NCBI RefSeq assembly: GCF_003071345.1
Contig: NZ_QCYK01000001.1
Coordinates: 992,001 to 1,056,000, forward strand
Direction of reading: 5' to 3'
Source: Chitinophaga parva
GTDB lineage: Bacteria > Bacteroidota > Bacteroidia > Chitinophagales > Chitinophagaceae
DNA length: 64,000 nt
Each line of letters begins with the position of its first letter. Position 1 is the stretch's first letter. Of the stretch, positions 27,175 to 34,104 are shown piece after piece. Below the pieces are notes generated by a model, which worked only from the letters and a program-made list of their open reading frames with translations, was not told the DNA's origin and ran no database searches. Both the position numbers and the translations under genes were made by a program.

Positions 27175-27202
27175 TCACGCTATTCTCATAACATTTGCAG
27201 GA

Positions 27203-27243
27203 CAACGTTTGCTGGAGTTACCGGCAAACGTTGTTTGCGTTTT
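27203..27243 (+). terminator. Terminator after DUF5606 gene
   Basis: CAACGTTTGC (27203-27212) pairs perfectly with GCAAACGTTG (27224-27233), followed by TTTGCGTTTT. Confidence 0.75.
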
Positions 27244-27343
27244 GAGCTCCACCGTGCTAACTTTTCATTGCCCGGCCCATACCCGACCTGCCAACAAACG
27301 CTGTTTGCGTTTTAAACAGTCCCTGCAGATTTAACTTTTCATT
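27226..27343 (+). repeat. Imperfect intergenic direct repeat
   Basis: The segment at about 27226-27272 (AAACGTTGTTTGCGTTTT, then later CTAACTTTTCATTGCCC) recurs at about 27296-27343 (AAACGCTGTTTGCGTTTT, then TTAACTTTTCATTTTCCC), a 70-bp offset. It appears to be a local duplication of terminator-flanking sequence. Confidence 0.6.
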
Positions 27344-27407
27344 TTCCCACATCTTCCTGTACATTGCGGACCTGGTAAGCCCGGATTTAAAACATTATTT
27401 TAATACA

Positions 27408-29129
27408 ATGAACACAGCAACCGCACATATCAAAAAAGCCCCCCGGCACTTTCTGCCCGAAGACTTTACTGTAACCACCTGGGACGCCCTGCAACCCTAT
27501 TTTCAGGACCTGCAGGAGCGCCCGCTGGACAGCACCGCCGCCCTGGAAAAATGGCTGCTGGACATCAGCGAACTGGAAGCCGTAGTGAGCGAAGACGCCT
27601 GCTGGCGTCAGATCAAAATGACCTGCGATACCACCGATCCCAAACTGGAAGAGGCTTTCACCTACTTCTGCATGGAAATACAGCCCAAGATGCAACCCGT
27701 GGCAAATGAACTGAACCAGCGCCTGCTGGACAGCCCCTTTGCCGCCGGGCTTTCCAAGCCTGGCTTTTCCATTTACCTGCGCAACACCCGCAACCAGGTA
27801 TCACTCTACCGTGAGGCAAACGTGCCGCTCTTTGCAGAACTGAGTGTTATGGCCCAGCAGTACGGCGTGATCTCCGGCAAGATGACCATTAAGGTAAATG
27901 ACAAAGAATACACCTTGCAGCAGGCCGCCAAGTTCCTGGAGGGTAGCGACCGCACCCTGCGGGAAGAAGTGTACCGCAAGACCATGGACCGCCGCCTGCA
28001 AGACCGGGCTGCCCTGGATAAGCTCTACACAGACCTGGTGCAGAAACGCCAGCAGGTAGCGGTGAACGCCGGTTTTGAGAACTACCGCGATTACAAGTTC
28101 CGCGAACTGGGCCGCTTTGATTATACCAAAGAAGACTGCTTCCAGTTTCACGCTGCGGTGCGTGAGCACATTGTGCCCCTGGTGAAGAAAAGCCTGCAGC
28201 GCCAGAAGGCTAAATTGGGCCTGGATGTGCTCCGTCCCTGGGATACAGAGGCGGAACCGGCAGGCACCAAGCCCCTGGAACCTTTCCACACGGGTGAAGA
28301 ACTGGTGAATAAAGCCATTTCCACCTTTGACGCGCTGGATCCCTTCTTTGGCGAGTGCCTCCGCGTAATGAAAAGCATGGGCCGCCTGGACCTCGAAAGC
28401 CGCATTGGTAAAGCCCCCGGCGGTTATAACTGCCCCCTGGCGGAAACCGGTGTGCCTTTCATTTTCATGAACGCCGCCGGCCAGATGAAAGACCTCACCA
28501 CTATGGTGCACGAAGGTGGCCATGCCGTGCATTCATTCCTCAGCCATCCCCTGTCATTGAGCGCGTTCAAGGAATACCCGATGGAAATAGCAGAAGTGGC
28601 CAGCATGAGCATGGAGCTCTTTACCATGGACCACTGGGACATCTTCTTCAGCGATGCGGAAGAACTGAAGCGCGCCAAGCTGCAACAGCTGGAGCGCTCC
28701 ATTACCATCTTCCCCTGGATAGCTACCATCGATAAGTTCCAGCATTGGGTCTATGAGCATCCGCAACACACGGAAGCGGAGCGTACCGCTGCCTGGTTAC
28801 AGATCCTGGAAGAGTTTTCGCCCAACGAGGTAGACTTTTCCGGCCTGGAAGAAGGCCGGGCCGCCAGTTGGCAGCGCCAGTTGCATCTGTTTGAAGTGCC
28901 GTTCTATTATATCGAATATGGCATCGCCCAGTTGGGCGCCATCGCCATGTGGAAACAATACCGCGAGAACAAGGCCCAGGCCCTGGAAAACTACCAGCGC
29001 GCACTGGCCCTCGGCAACACGGTGTCCCTGCCGGAGCTTTACAAAGCCGCTGGTATCCGCTTTGATTTCTCCCCTGCTTACGTGAGGGAGCTGGCTGATT
29101 TTGTGCAGGAGGAAATAGATAAATTGTAG
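27408..29129 (+). CDS. M3 family oligoendopeptidase
   Basis: 573 residues, normal for PepF-type M3 metallopeptidases. The zinc site is HEGGH in TTMVHEGGHAVHSFLS (about residues 363-378). The third ligand Glu lies downstream in MEIAEVASMSMELF. No signal peptide, so it is cytoplasmic. It hydrolyses short peptides, typically 6-17 residues, in peptide turnover. It is monocistronic, with a terminator at 29164-29200. Confidence 0.94.
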   Translation: MNTATAHIKKAPRHFLPEDFTVTTWDALQPYFQDLQERPLDSTAALEKWLLDISELEAVVSEDACWRQIKMTCDTTDPKLEEAFTYFCMEIQPKMQPVANELNQRLLDSPFAAGLSKPGFSIYLRNTRNQVSLYREANVPLFAELSVMAQQYGVISGKMTIKVNDKEYTLQQAAKFLEGSDRTLREEVYRKTMDRRLQDRAALDKLYTDLVQKRQQVAVNAGFENYRDYKFRELGRFDYTKEDCFQFHAAVREHIVPLVKKSLQRQKAKLGLDVLRPWDTEAEPAGTKPLEPFHTGEELVNKAISTFDALDPFFGECLRVMKSMGRLDLESRIGKAPGGYNCPLAETGVPFIFMNAAGQMKDLTTMVHEGGHAVHSFLSHPLSLSAFKEYPMEIAEVASMSMELFTMDHWDIFFSDAEELKRAKLQQLERSITIFPWIATIDKFQHWVYEHPQHTEAERTAAWLQILEEFSPNEVDFSGLEEGRAASWQRQLHLFEVPFYYIEYGIAQLGAIAMWKQYRENKAQALENYQRALALGNTVSLPELYKAAGIRFDFSPAYVRELADFVQEEIDKL

Positions 29130-29163
29130 GTCCATTGGCGCCAAGCGCTGTAGCTAGGCATTA

Positions 29164-29200
29164 AAGAGGCGGCATCTTCCCGGATGCCGCCTCTTGTTTT
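29164..29200. terminator. Bidirectional terminator between M3 peptidase and Fur genes
   Basis: AAGAGGCGGCATC (29164-29176) pairs perfectly with GATGCCGCCTCTT (29183-29195), then GTTTT. It separates the convergent genes. Confidence 0.88.
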
Positions 29201-29253
29201 GTGGGTTATAATCGCTTTAATAATTTCTTCGCATACTTATAATACCGGTAACC

Positions 29254-29679
29254 CTATTTGCACTTCGGGCATACCCCGCTCACGATCACCGCTACGTTGC
29301 TGGCGGCATAGCCGGTGGGGAGCTGAATGGCGGGAATGTCGATTTCTTCCAGGCACAGGGTACTATCGCATTGCTTGCACTTGAAGTGGATGTGATGGTC
29401 TTCGTGGTGATGTTCGGAGCAGTCCTTGCACAGGGCGTAGTGAATGTTACTGTCTGTGGTGGGGATCTTATGGATAATGCCTTTGTCCAGGAAGGTCTGG
29501 AGGGTGCGGTACACCGTTACCCGGTCAAAGTGGGCGCCTTCCAGTTTTTCAAAATCGTGGTGCTCCAGGGCGCCATCGGCAGTGAAAAACAGTTCCAGGA
29601 TGCGCAGCCTGGTTTCGGTCACACTTAGTTTGCTGATACGCAGCAGTTCCTTGATCTTATCTATATACCCGGTGGTCAT
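29254..29679 (-). CDS. Fur family metal-responsive regulator
   Basis: 141 residues. The winged-helix domain has VTETRLRILELFF and DRVTVYRTLQTFLDKGIIHKI, including the conserved VYRTL recognition region. The metal-binding domain has a His-rich segment (HHHEDHHIHFKC) and two CxxC pairs (CKQC, CPKC) for a structural zinc. It could be Fur, Zur or PerR; the sequence alone does not decide, though lone short Fur proteins with this spacing are often Zur-like. Its start overlaps the upstream membrane-protein gene by 4 bp, so the two are co-transcribed, downstream of an SCO copper protein. Confidence 0.92.
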   Translation of the reverse strand: MTTGYIDKIKELLRISKLSVTETRLRILELFFTADGALEHHDFEKLEGAHFDRVTVYRTLQTFLDKGIIHKIPTTDSNIHYALCKDCSEHHHEDHHIHFKCKQCDSTLCLEEIDIPAIQLPTGYAASNVAVIVSGVCPKCK

Positions 29680-30131
29680 GGGATGGCTGTTTTGTTGGGT
29701 GCAGGGTCCGTAAGCTTACGCAGGCGTTGGAATGCCTGGGCTATGAACGGGCTGATGAAAGTGGCTGGCGCGGCATATCCGGCAAAGTGACGGAACCAGC
29801 TGGTAAGATCTTCCGGCAGTAGCCAGTAGCACAGGGCGCACAGCAGCAGGTAAGTGCCACAGTTCAAAACGGCCACCTGCAAGGCGCGGTATTTCCAGGA
29901 TCCTTTCAGCCCAAAATACAATACCAGCAGCGTGATGGCATAGAAGGCCAGCATGCGGAACACGTTCATTTCCACGGCATCGCGGAGGGCCTGGCGGTAG
30001 TTCCAGTCTATGAAACCATGGTTCTGCAGGGCATGTGCCAGGTATTCTGTTTCATAACACAGTATGCAGAGCAGGGTTTCTATGAGATACAGGGCCAGCA
30101 GGTAGGTGGCTATGCGCAGGAATCTGTTCAT
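29676..30131 (-). CDS. Hypothetical integral membrane protein
   Basis: 151 residues with about four predicted membrane helices (roughly residues 5-27, 58-78, 85-105 and a weaker one at 118-138). I do not recognise a family. It overlaps the Fur gene by 4 bp and starts 2 bp after the SCO gene stop, so all three form a tight operon. The context suggests a role linked to metal handling or oxidase assembly, but there is no direct evidence in the sequence. Confidence 0.75.
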   Translation of the reverse strand: MNRFLRIATYLLALYLIETLLCILCYETEYLAHALQNHGFIDWNYRQALRDAVEMNVFRMLAFYAITLLVLYFGLKGSWKYRALQVAVLNCGTYLLLCALCYWLLPEDLTSWFRHFAGYAAPATFISPFIAQAFQRLRKLTDPAPNKTAIP

Positions 30132-30133
30132 GC

Positions 30134-30766
30134 TTATTTTTCTGCCATCAACCTGGCGATGTCGGTATTCAGTTTATCGATGTCGCTGCTCTTGGTGCCT
30201 TCATACAGGCCGCGGATGCGGGCGTCTTTGTCTACCAGGGCAAACCACTGGGTATGCACAAAGTCGTCCGGGCCGGCGTCTGTACCGTCATCCACCATGT
30301 AGCTTTCCCGGGCCAGTTTATACAGCTGGCGCTTGTTGCCGGTGAGGAACCACCAGTTCCTGCTGTCGGCCCCGTGCTTCTCTGCGTAGGCCTTGAGGGC
30401 GGGTACACTGTCATTGTCCGGGTCTTCCGTATGGGAGAGGATAAGGAAATCGGGGTTGTCCTTGTATTTGGCGTACACCTTTTCCATATTGGCGTTCATC
30501 TTGGGGCAAATGCCTTTGCAGGTGGTAAAGAAATATTCCACCACGTAGGTTTTGCCTTTCACGTCTGCATTGGTAATGGTGCGGCCGTCCTGGTTAATGA
30601 AGGAAAAAGATTCCACGGTATGCCCTGGGCCCAGGATGGGCAGGTGTTCCACATTCTTAATCGTTCCGTTGGTCTGGTAAATCGCAAATCCGGCATAGGC
30701 AAGGAAGGCGACAGACAGGAGCGCAAAGAAGGAAATATAAAAAAAAGCCTTTTTTGATACGCGCAT
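30134..30766 (-). CDS. SCO1/SenC family copper chaperone
   Basis: 210 residues from the ATG at 30766. The frame extends to 30808, but the inner start gives a basic N-terminus plus an anchor helix (FFYISFFALLSVAFLAYAGF). Thioredoxin fold with the copper site CxxxC in FFTTCKGICPKM and the third ligand His in DDFVHTQWFAL. SCO proteins deliver copper to the CuA centre of cytochrome oxidase subunit II, facing the periplasm. A second SCO gene lies at 47201-47938 beside the cox operon, so this is one of two paralogues. It shares a transcript with a membrane protein and a Fur-family regulator. Confidence 0.92.
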   Translation of the reverse strand: MRVSKKAFFYISFFALLSVAFLAYAGFAIYQTNGTIKNVEHLPILGPGHTVESFSFINQDGRTITNADVKGKTYVVEYFFTTCKGICPKMNANMEKVYAKYKDNPDFLILSHTEDPDNDSVPALKAYAEKHGADSRNWWFLTGNKRQLYKLARESYMVDDGTDAGPDDFVHTQWFALVDKDARIRGLYEGTKSSDIDKLNTDIARLMAEK

Positions 30767-30825
30767 GCTGATGCAGTTTAGAACACAAAGTTCCGGTCTG
30801 CGGGCCAATTCCCCAAAGAAAAATA

Positions 30826-31500
30826 TTACAGTTTCAGCCCCAGCTTAATGCCGAACTGGATGCTGGGCAGTACGCTTACCAGGCGTCCGTGGTCCAGGTT
30901 GGCCGTGCCGTTGTCGTTGTGGTAGGTGTTGTAATGATAGATCTTGGTGCGGATACCAATGCCAATGTAGGGATCTACCACCAGGCGGTTATGGGTTACC
31001 TGGCGGCCTACCAGGAGCTGGAGGCCATACACATCCTTGTTGCCGGAGTTCTTATAATCGGTATTGCCAATGGTCACGTGCTCGTGCGGATAGAAGATGC
31101 GTTTATACAGCAGCACGGGCTCAAAGTAGGTGCCACCGGCGGAGGGGATCACGGTATTGGTCTGCTTGGGTGGCACAATATACCAGCGCAGCCCTGCCCG
31201 GAAGCCAAGTCCCACGGCATCTACATACTGGTGGGTGCTGATGTCAGGTTTTCTCTGGCCAATGTCCACCCGTTCCAGCAGCACATAATCAGGATAGTCT
31301 GTATAAATGCCGCTGATACCCAGTTCCAGGCTCACTTTGGGGGAAATCACCTGTTCCAGGGAGATGTCCAGTTCATTAATGAGCGTGGCAGGGTTTATTT
31401 TAATGAATGTACTTTTCGGGAACGGCCTGCTGGTGTCCTGGGCATGGGCTTGCGTAATGGCGAAAAAACAAAGCAGCAGAGCGGCAAATATGCTTTTCAT
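30826..31500 (-). CDS. Outer-membrane beta-barrel-like protein of unknown function
   Basis: 224 residues with a clear signal peptide (MKSIFAALLLCFFAITQAHAQ). The rest alternates hydrophobic and polar residues and ends in a hydrophobic, leucine-terminated strand (LPSIQFGIKLGLKL), as in small Bacteroidota beta-barrels. I do not recognise a specific family. It sits between purN and the SCO gene with gaps of 54 and 59 bp, probably in one transcript. Confidence 0.7.
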   Translation of the reverse strand: MKSIFAALLLCFFAITQAHAQDTSRPFPKSTFIKINPATLINELDISLEQVISPKVSLELGISGIYTDYPDYVLLERVDIGQRKPDISTHQYVDAVGLGFRAGLRWYIVPPKQTNTVIPSAGGTYFEPVLLYKRIFYPHEHVTIGNTDYKNSGNKDVYGLQLLVGRQVTHNRLVVDPYIGIGIRTKIYHYNTYHNDNGTANLDHGRLVSVLPSIQFGIKLGLKL

Positions 31501-31554
31501 AAGTTAAGTACCGGCTTTTAAAAACGAGTTGCTGTAGCAGCAGAAGGGGGCTTG

Positions 31555-32133
31555 TTACTGGGGCAACTGGGACAATAATCGTTCCACAATCACCGGGTAC
31601 CACTGGTGTTCCAGCAGGTGGATCTTCTGGGCCAGGGTGGCCGGAGTATCGTCGGGCGTAATGGTACAACGCTCCTGGAGGATGGGAGCACCTTCATCGT
31701 AAAACTCGTTCACGTAGTGGATGGTGATGCCGCTTTCGGTTTCCCCGGCGGCAATCACTGCTTCGTGTACAAAGTTGCCATACATGCCTTTACCCCCATA
31801 TTTGGGCAGCAGGGCAGGGTGTATATTAATGATACGCTGGGGGAATGCCTGTACCAGGTTGGCTGGCACTTTCCAAAGGAAACCGGCCAGCACCACGAAG
31901 TCGATGTGGCGGGCTTTCAGTTCTTTTATATAAGTGTCTGTGTTCAGGAACAGCTGACGGTCCAGCAGGAGGGTGGGGATGCCGTATTCGGCCGCAATGT
32001 CCAGTACGCCGGCCCCCGGCTTGTTGCACACGATGAGGCTTACCCTGGCCAGGGGCGAGTGCTGGAAGTGGCGGATGAGCTGGCGGGCGTTACTCCCTGC
32101 TCCTGAAGCGAATATGGCGATCTGTTTCAACAC
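31555..32133 (-). CDS. purN: Phosphoribosylglycinamide formyltransferase
   Basis: 192 residues, the usual PurN size. Motifs: FASGAGSNARQLIRHF (phosphate loop), FVVLAGFLWKVP, the catalytic INIHPALLPKYGGKGMYG containing the active-site N-x-H, and a C-terminal conserved Asp in NEFYDEGAPILQE. It transfers a formyl group from 10-formyl-tetrahydrofolate to GAR in purine synthesis. It heads the minus-strand set with the barrel, SCO, membrane and Fur genes, an unusual mix that looks positional rather than functional. Confidence 0.95.
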   Translation of the reverse strand: MLKQIAIFASGAGSNARQLIRHFQHSPLARVSLIVCNKPGAGVLDIAAEYGIPTLLLDRQLFLNTDTYIKELKARHIDFVVLAGFLWKVPANLVQAFPQRIINIHPALLPKYGGKGMYGNFVHEAVIAAGETESGITIHYVNEFYDEGAPILQERCTITPDDTPATLAQKIHLLEHQWYPVIVERLLSQLPQ

Positions 32134-32191
32134 GGTCCTTTTTAGTAGGCTGCAAAAATAAGCACGGTAAACACAAAATGAATGGTGTATC

Positions 32192-32222
32192 TTGTATAAA
32201 CTATTAATCCACCCTATTTTTG
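32192..32222 (+). promoter_or_regulatory. Consensus promoter far upstream of actA
   Basis: TTG (32192-32194), a 20-bp spacer and TATTTTTG (32215-32222). The expected start is near 32229, more than 500 nt before actA, so it drives either a long leader or a separate small RNA. Confidence 0.6.
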
Positions 32223-32654
32223 AAGCTTGGAAGCGATTTTTATTGCACTTTTGCAGGGTACGGAAATCCGGGAATGCGACTGGACATATTCCCTGCTCCT
32301 ATGGGAGCGCCACCAATAAGGTTATAGCAAAGCGAATTTTATTACCATTATAAGCGATGTCCCGGGGGTAAGAAAAAACCTGACAAAAGTCATTAAACAA
32401 GGGGACTTTCATCAACGGAACATTCAAAGCTGATCAGGGGGCATACTATAAAACCCTAATCCACAGTACATTTTAGCCTGCTTACTTATCCACAGGCACA
32501 GCGGACATATAGAAAGAGTTTATATGGAATTCTGGCTGATAAGTAAGAAAGGGAATAGATAAGAATAAGCTGTAATCCGCCACTGCGGGCACTTTCGGGG
32601 CACGTAGTTTAACAAGGGAGTTGATTATTACAAGCAATTAATTTTTTTAATTCC

Positions 32655-32687
32655 TTTGTGGATTGTCAATATTCTGTCTTATTTTTG
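32655..32687 (+). promoter_or_regulatory. Proximal promoter of the act-cox operon
   Basis: TTTG (32655-32658), a 21-bp spacer and TATTTTTG (32680-32687), 57 bp upstream of the actA start codon. Confidence 0.65.
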
Positions 32688-32743
32688 TGGGCACTTTTAA
32701 GAATCTAGTGAGAAACTTAGGTCAAATCTAAATTATATAGGCT

Positions 32744-34021
32744 GTGTATCGTCGTGTTTCCAATCATTTGCGCAAGCAATTTGTGAGTGTGCTTATCCTA
32801 TGCGCGGGACTGTTGTTCGCGTTCTCTTCAACTGCGAACGCTGCAGACGCGGCTAAGGGTAAGGCCATATTCCAGCAAAACTGTGCTACTTGTCACAATG
32901 TATTTAAGAAGGTAACCGGCCCTGCATTGCAAGGTGTGGTGGATCGTTGGAACGGCGACGTAAAGAAGCTGCACCAGTGGGTTCACAACTCTGCATCTGT
33001 ACTGGCTTCCGGTGATGTTTACGCCAATGGCCTCTTTAAAGAGTACAACGGCCAGCAGATGCCTGCTTTCCCGGCCCTGTCTGATGATGACATTGACAAC
33101 GTACTGGAGTACATTAAAACTGCGACGCCTCCTGTGGCCGCAACCGCAGCTACTGCCGCTACCGGTGGTGAAGCTGGCCAGGAAGAAGGTGGTAATAACA
33201 GCCTGCTGTTCGGTATCATCACCCTGGTACTGGCGGTAGTAGCGCTGATCCTGCTGCAGATCAACTCTAACCTGAACAAGCTGGCCGCTGATAAAGAAGG
33301 CGTAGCTGTTCCGGAGCCTGTTCCCTTCTACAAGAACAAGGCCTACATCGCACTCGTGATCTTCCTCCTCTTTATTATCGGTGGTTACTACACCATCAAT
33401 GGCGCTATCAGCCTGGGTCGTCAGAAAGACTACCAGCCTGCCCAGCCTATCTTCTACTCCCACAAAGTACACGCAGGTATCAACCAGATCAACTGCCTGT
33501 ACTGCCACGCTGGTGCTGAGAAGAGCAAGCATGCCATGATCCCCTCTGAGAACATCTGTATGAACTGCCACAAGGCGATCAACGAATACCATGGCCCTGA
33601 CCTCGTAACCGTAGAGGGCAAGCGCGTAAATGGTACCGCTGAGATCCAGAAGCTGTACGATGCAGTGGGTTGGGATAAGGAAAAAGGCAAATACACCAAA
33701 CCCGGCCAGCCGATCGCTTGGAACCGCATTCACCAACTGCCCGACCACGTATACTTCAACCACTCTCAACACGTAGTAGCTGGTAAACAGCAATGCCAGA
33801 CCTGCCACGGTCCTATCCAGGAAATGGATGAAGTGAAACAGTTCGCTGAGCTGTCCATGGGCTGGTGTATCAACTGCCACCGTACTACCAAAGTACAGTT
33901 CACCGAAAATAAATACTACTCCATCTTCACCAAGCTGCACGACGACGTGAAAGCCGGTAAGATCGACAGTGTAACGGTAGAACAAGTAGGTGGTACCGAG
34001 TGCCAGAAATGTCACTACTAA
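32744..34021 (+). CDS. actA: Alternative complex III subunit ActA, cytochrome c fusion
   Basis: 425 residues. The GTG start at 32744 is chosen because a stop codon lies directly upstream and it gives an intact signal peptide ending TANAA. The N-terminal cytochrome c domain (about 30-125) has CATCH. Two membrane helices follow (about 145-165 and 197-217). The C-terminal multihaem part has five CxxCH motifs (CLYCH, CMNCH, CQTCH, CINCH, CQKCH), making six haem sites in all. ActA passes electrons from menaquinol oxidation by ACIII toward cytochrome oxidase on the periplasmic side. It is first in an operon that contains all act genes plus the oxidase. Confidence 0.93.
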   Translation: MYRRVSNHLRKQFVSVLILCAGLLFAFSSTANAADAAKGKAIFQQNCATCHNVFKKVTGPALQGVVDRWNGDVKKLHQWVHNSASVLASGDVYANGLFKEYNGQQMPAFPALSDDDIDNVLEYIKTATPPVAATAATAATGGEAGQEEGGNNSLLFGIITLVLAVVALILLQINSNLNKLAADKEGVAVPEPVPFYKNKAYIALVIFLLFIIGGYYTINGAISLGRQKDYQPAQPIFYSHKVHAGINQINCLYCHAGAEKSKHAMIPSENICMNCHKAINEYHGPDLVTVEGKRVNGTAEIQKLYDAVGWDKEKGKYTKPGQPIAWNRIHQLPDHVYFNHSQHVVAGKQQCQTCHGPIQEMDEVKQFAELSMGWCINCHRTTKVQFTENKYYSIFTKLHDDVKAGKIDSVTVEQVGGTECQKCHY

Positions 34022-34042
34022 TCCGCAACATCTGATAAGGAA

Positions 34043-34061
34043 AGGGCGCCATGTGCGCCCT
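34043..34061 (+). other. Hairpin between actA and actB
   Basis: AGGGCGC (34043-34049) pairs with GCGCCCT (34055-34061), with no T-run. It is probably an mRNA processing or stability element. Confidence 0.5.
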
Positions 34062-34104
34062 CTATAGAAACATCAATTTATTATAACGTAACTCGTAATA
34101 AACC

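Larger units (their letters stand above)
32134..32743. other. 610-bp gene-free region before actA, with promoters and DnaA-box-like sites
   Basis: Minus-strand -7 box for purN at 32160-32153 (TATTTTTG). Plus-strand promoter at 32192-32222. Hairpins GGGAAT/ATTCCC (32270-32275 and 32288-32293) and GCTCC/GGAGC (32295-32299 and 32304-32308). A perfect DnaA box TTATCCACA (32486-32494), a one-mismatch copy TAATCCACA (32457-32465) and a reverse-strand CAATCCACA (32657-32665). The stretch 32620-32700 is strongly AT-rich. No coding sequence. Confidence 0.5.
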
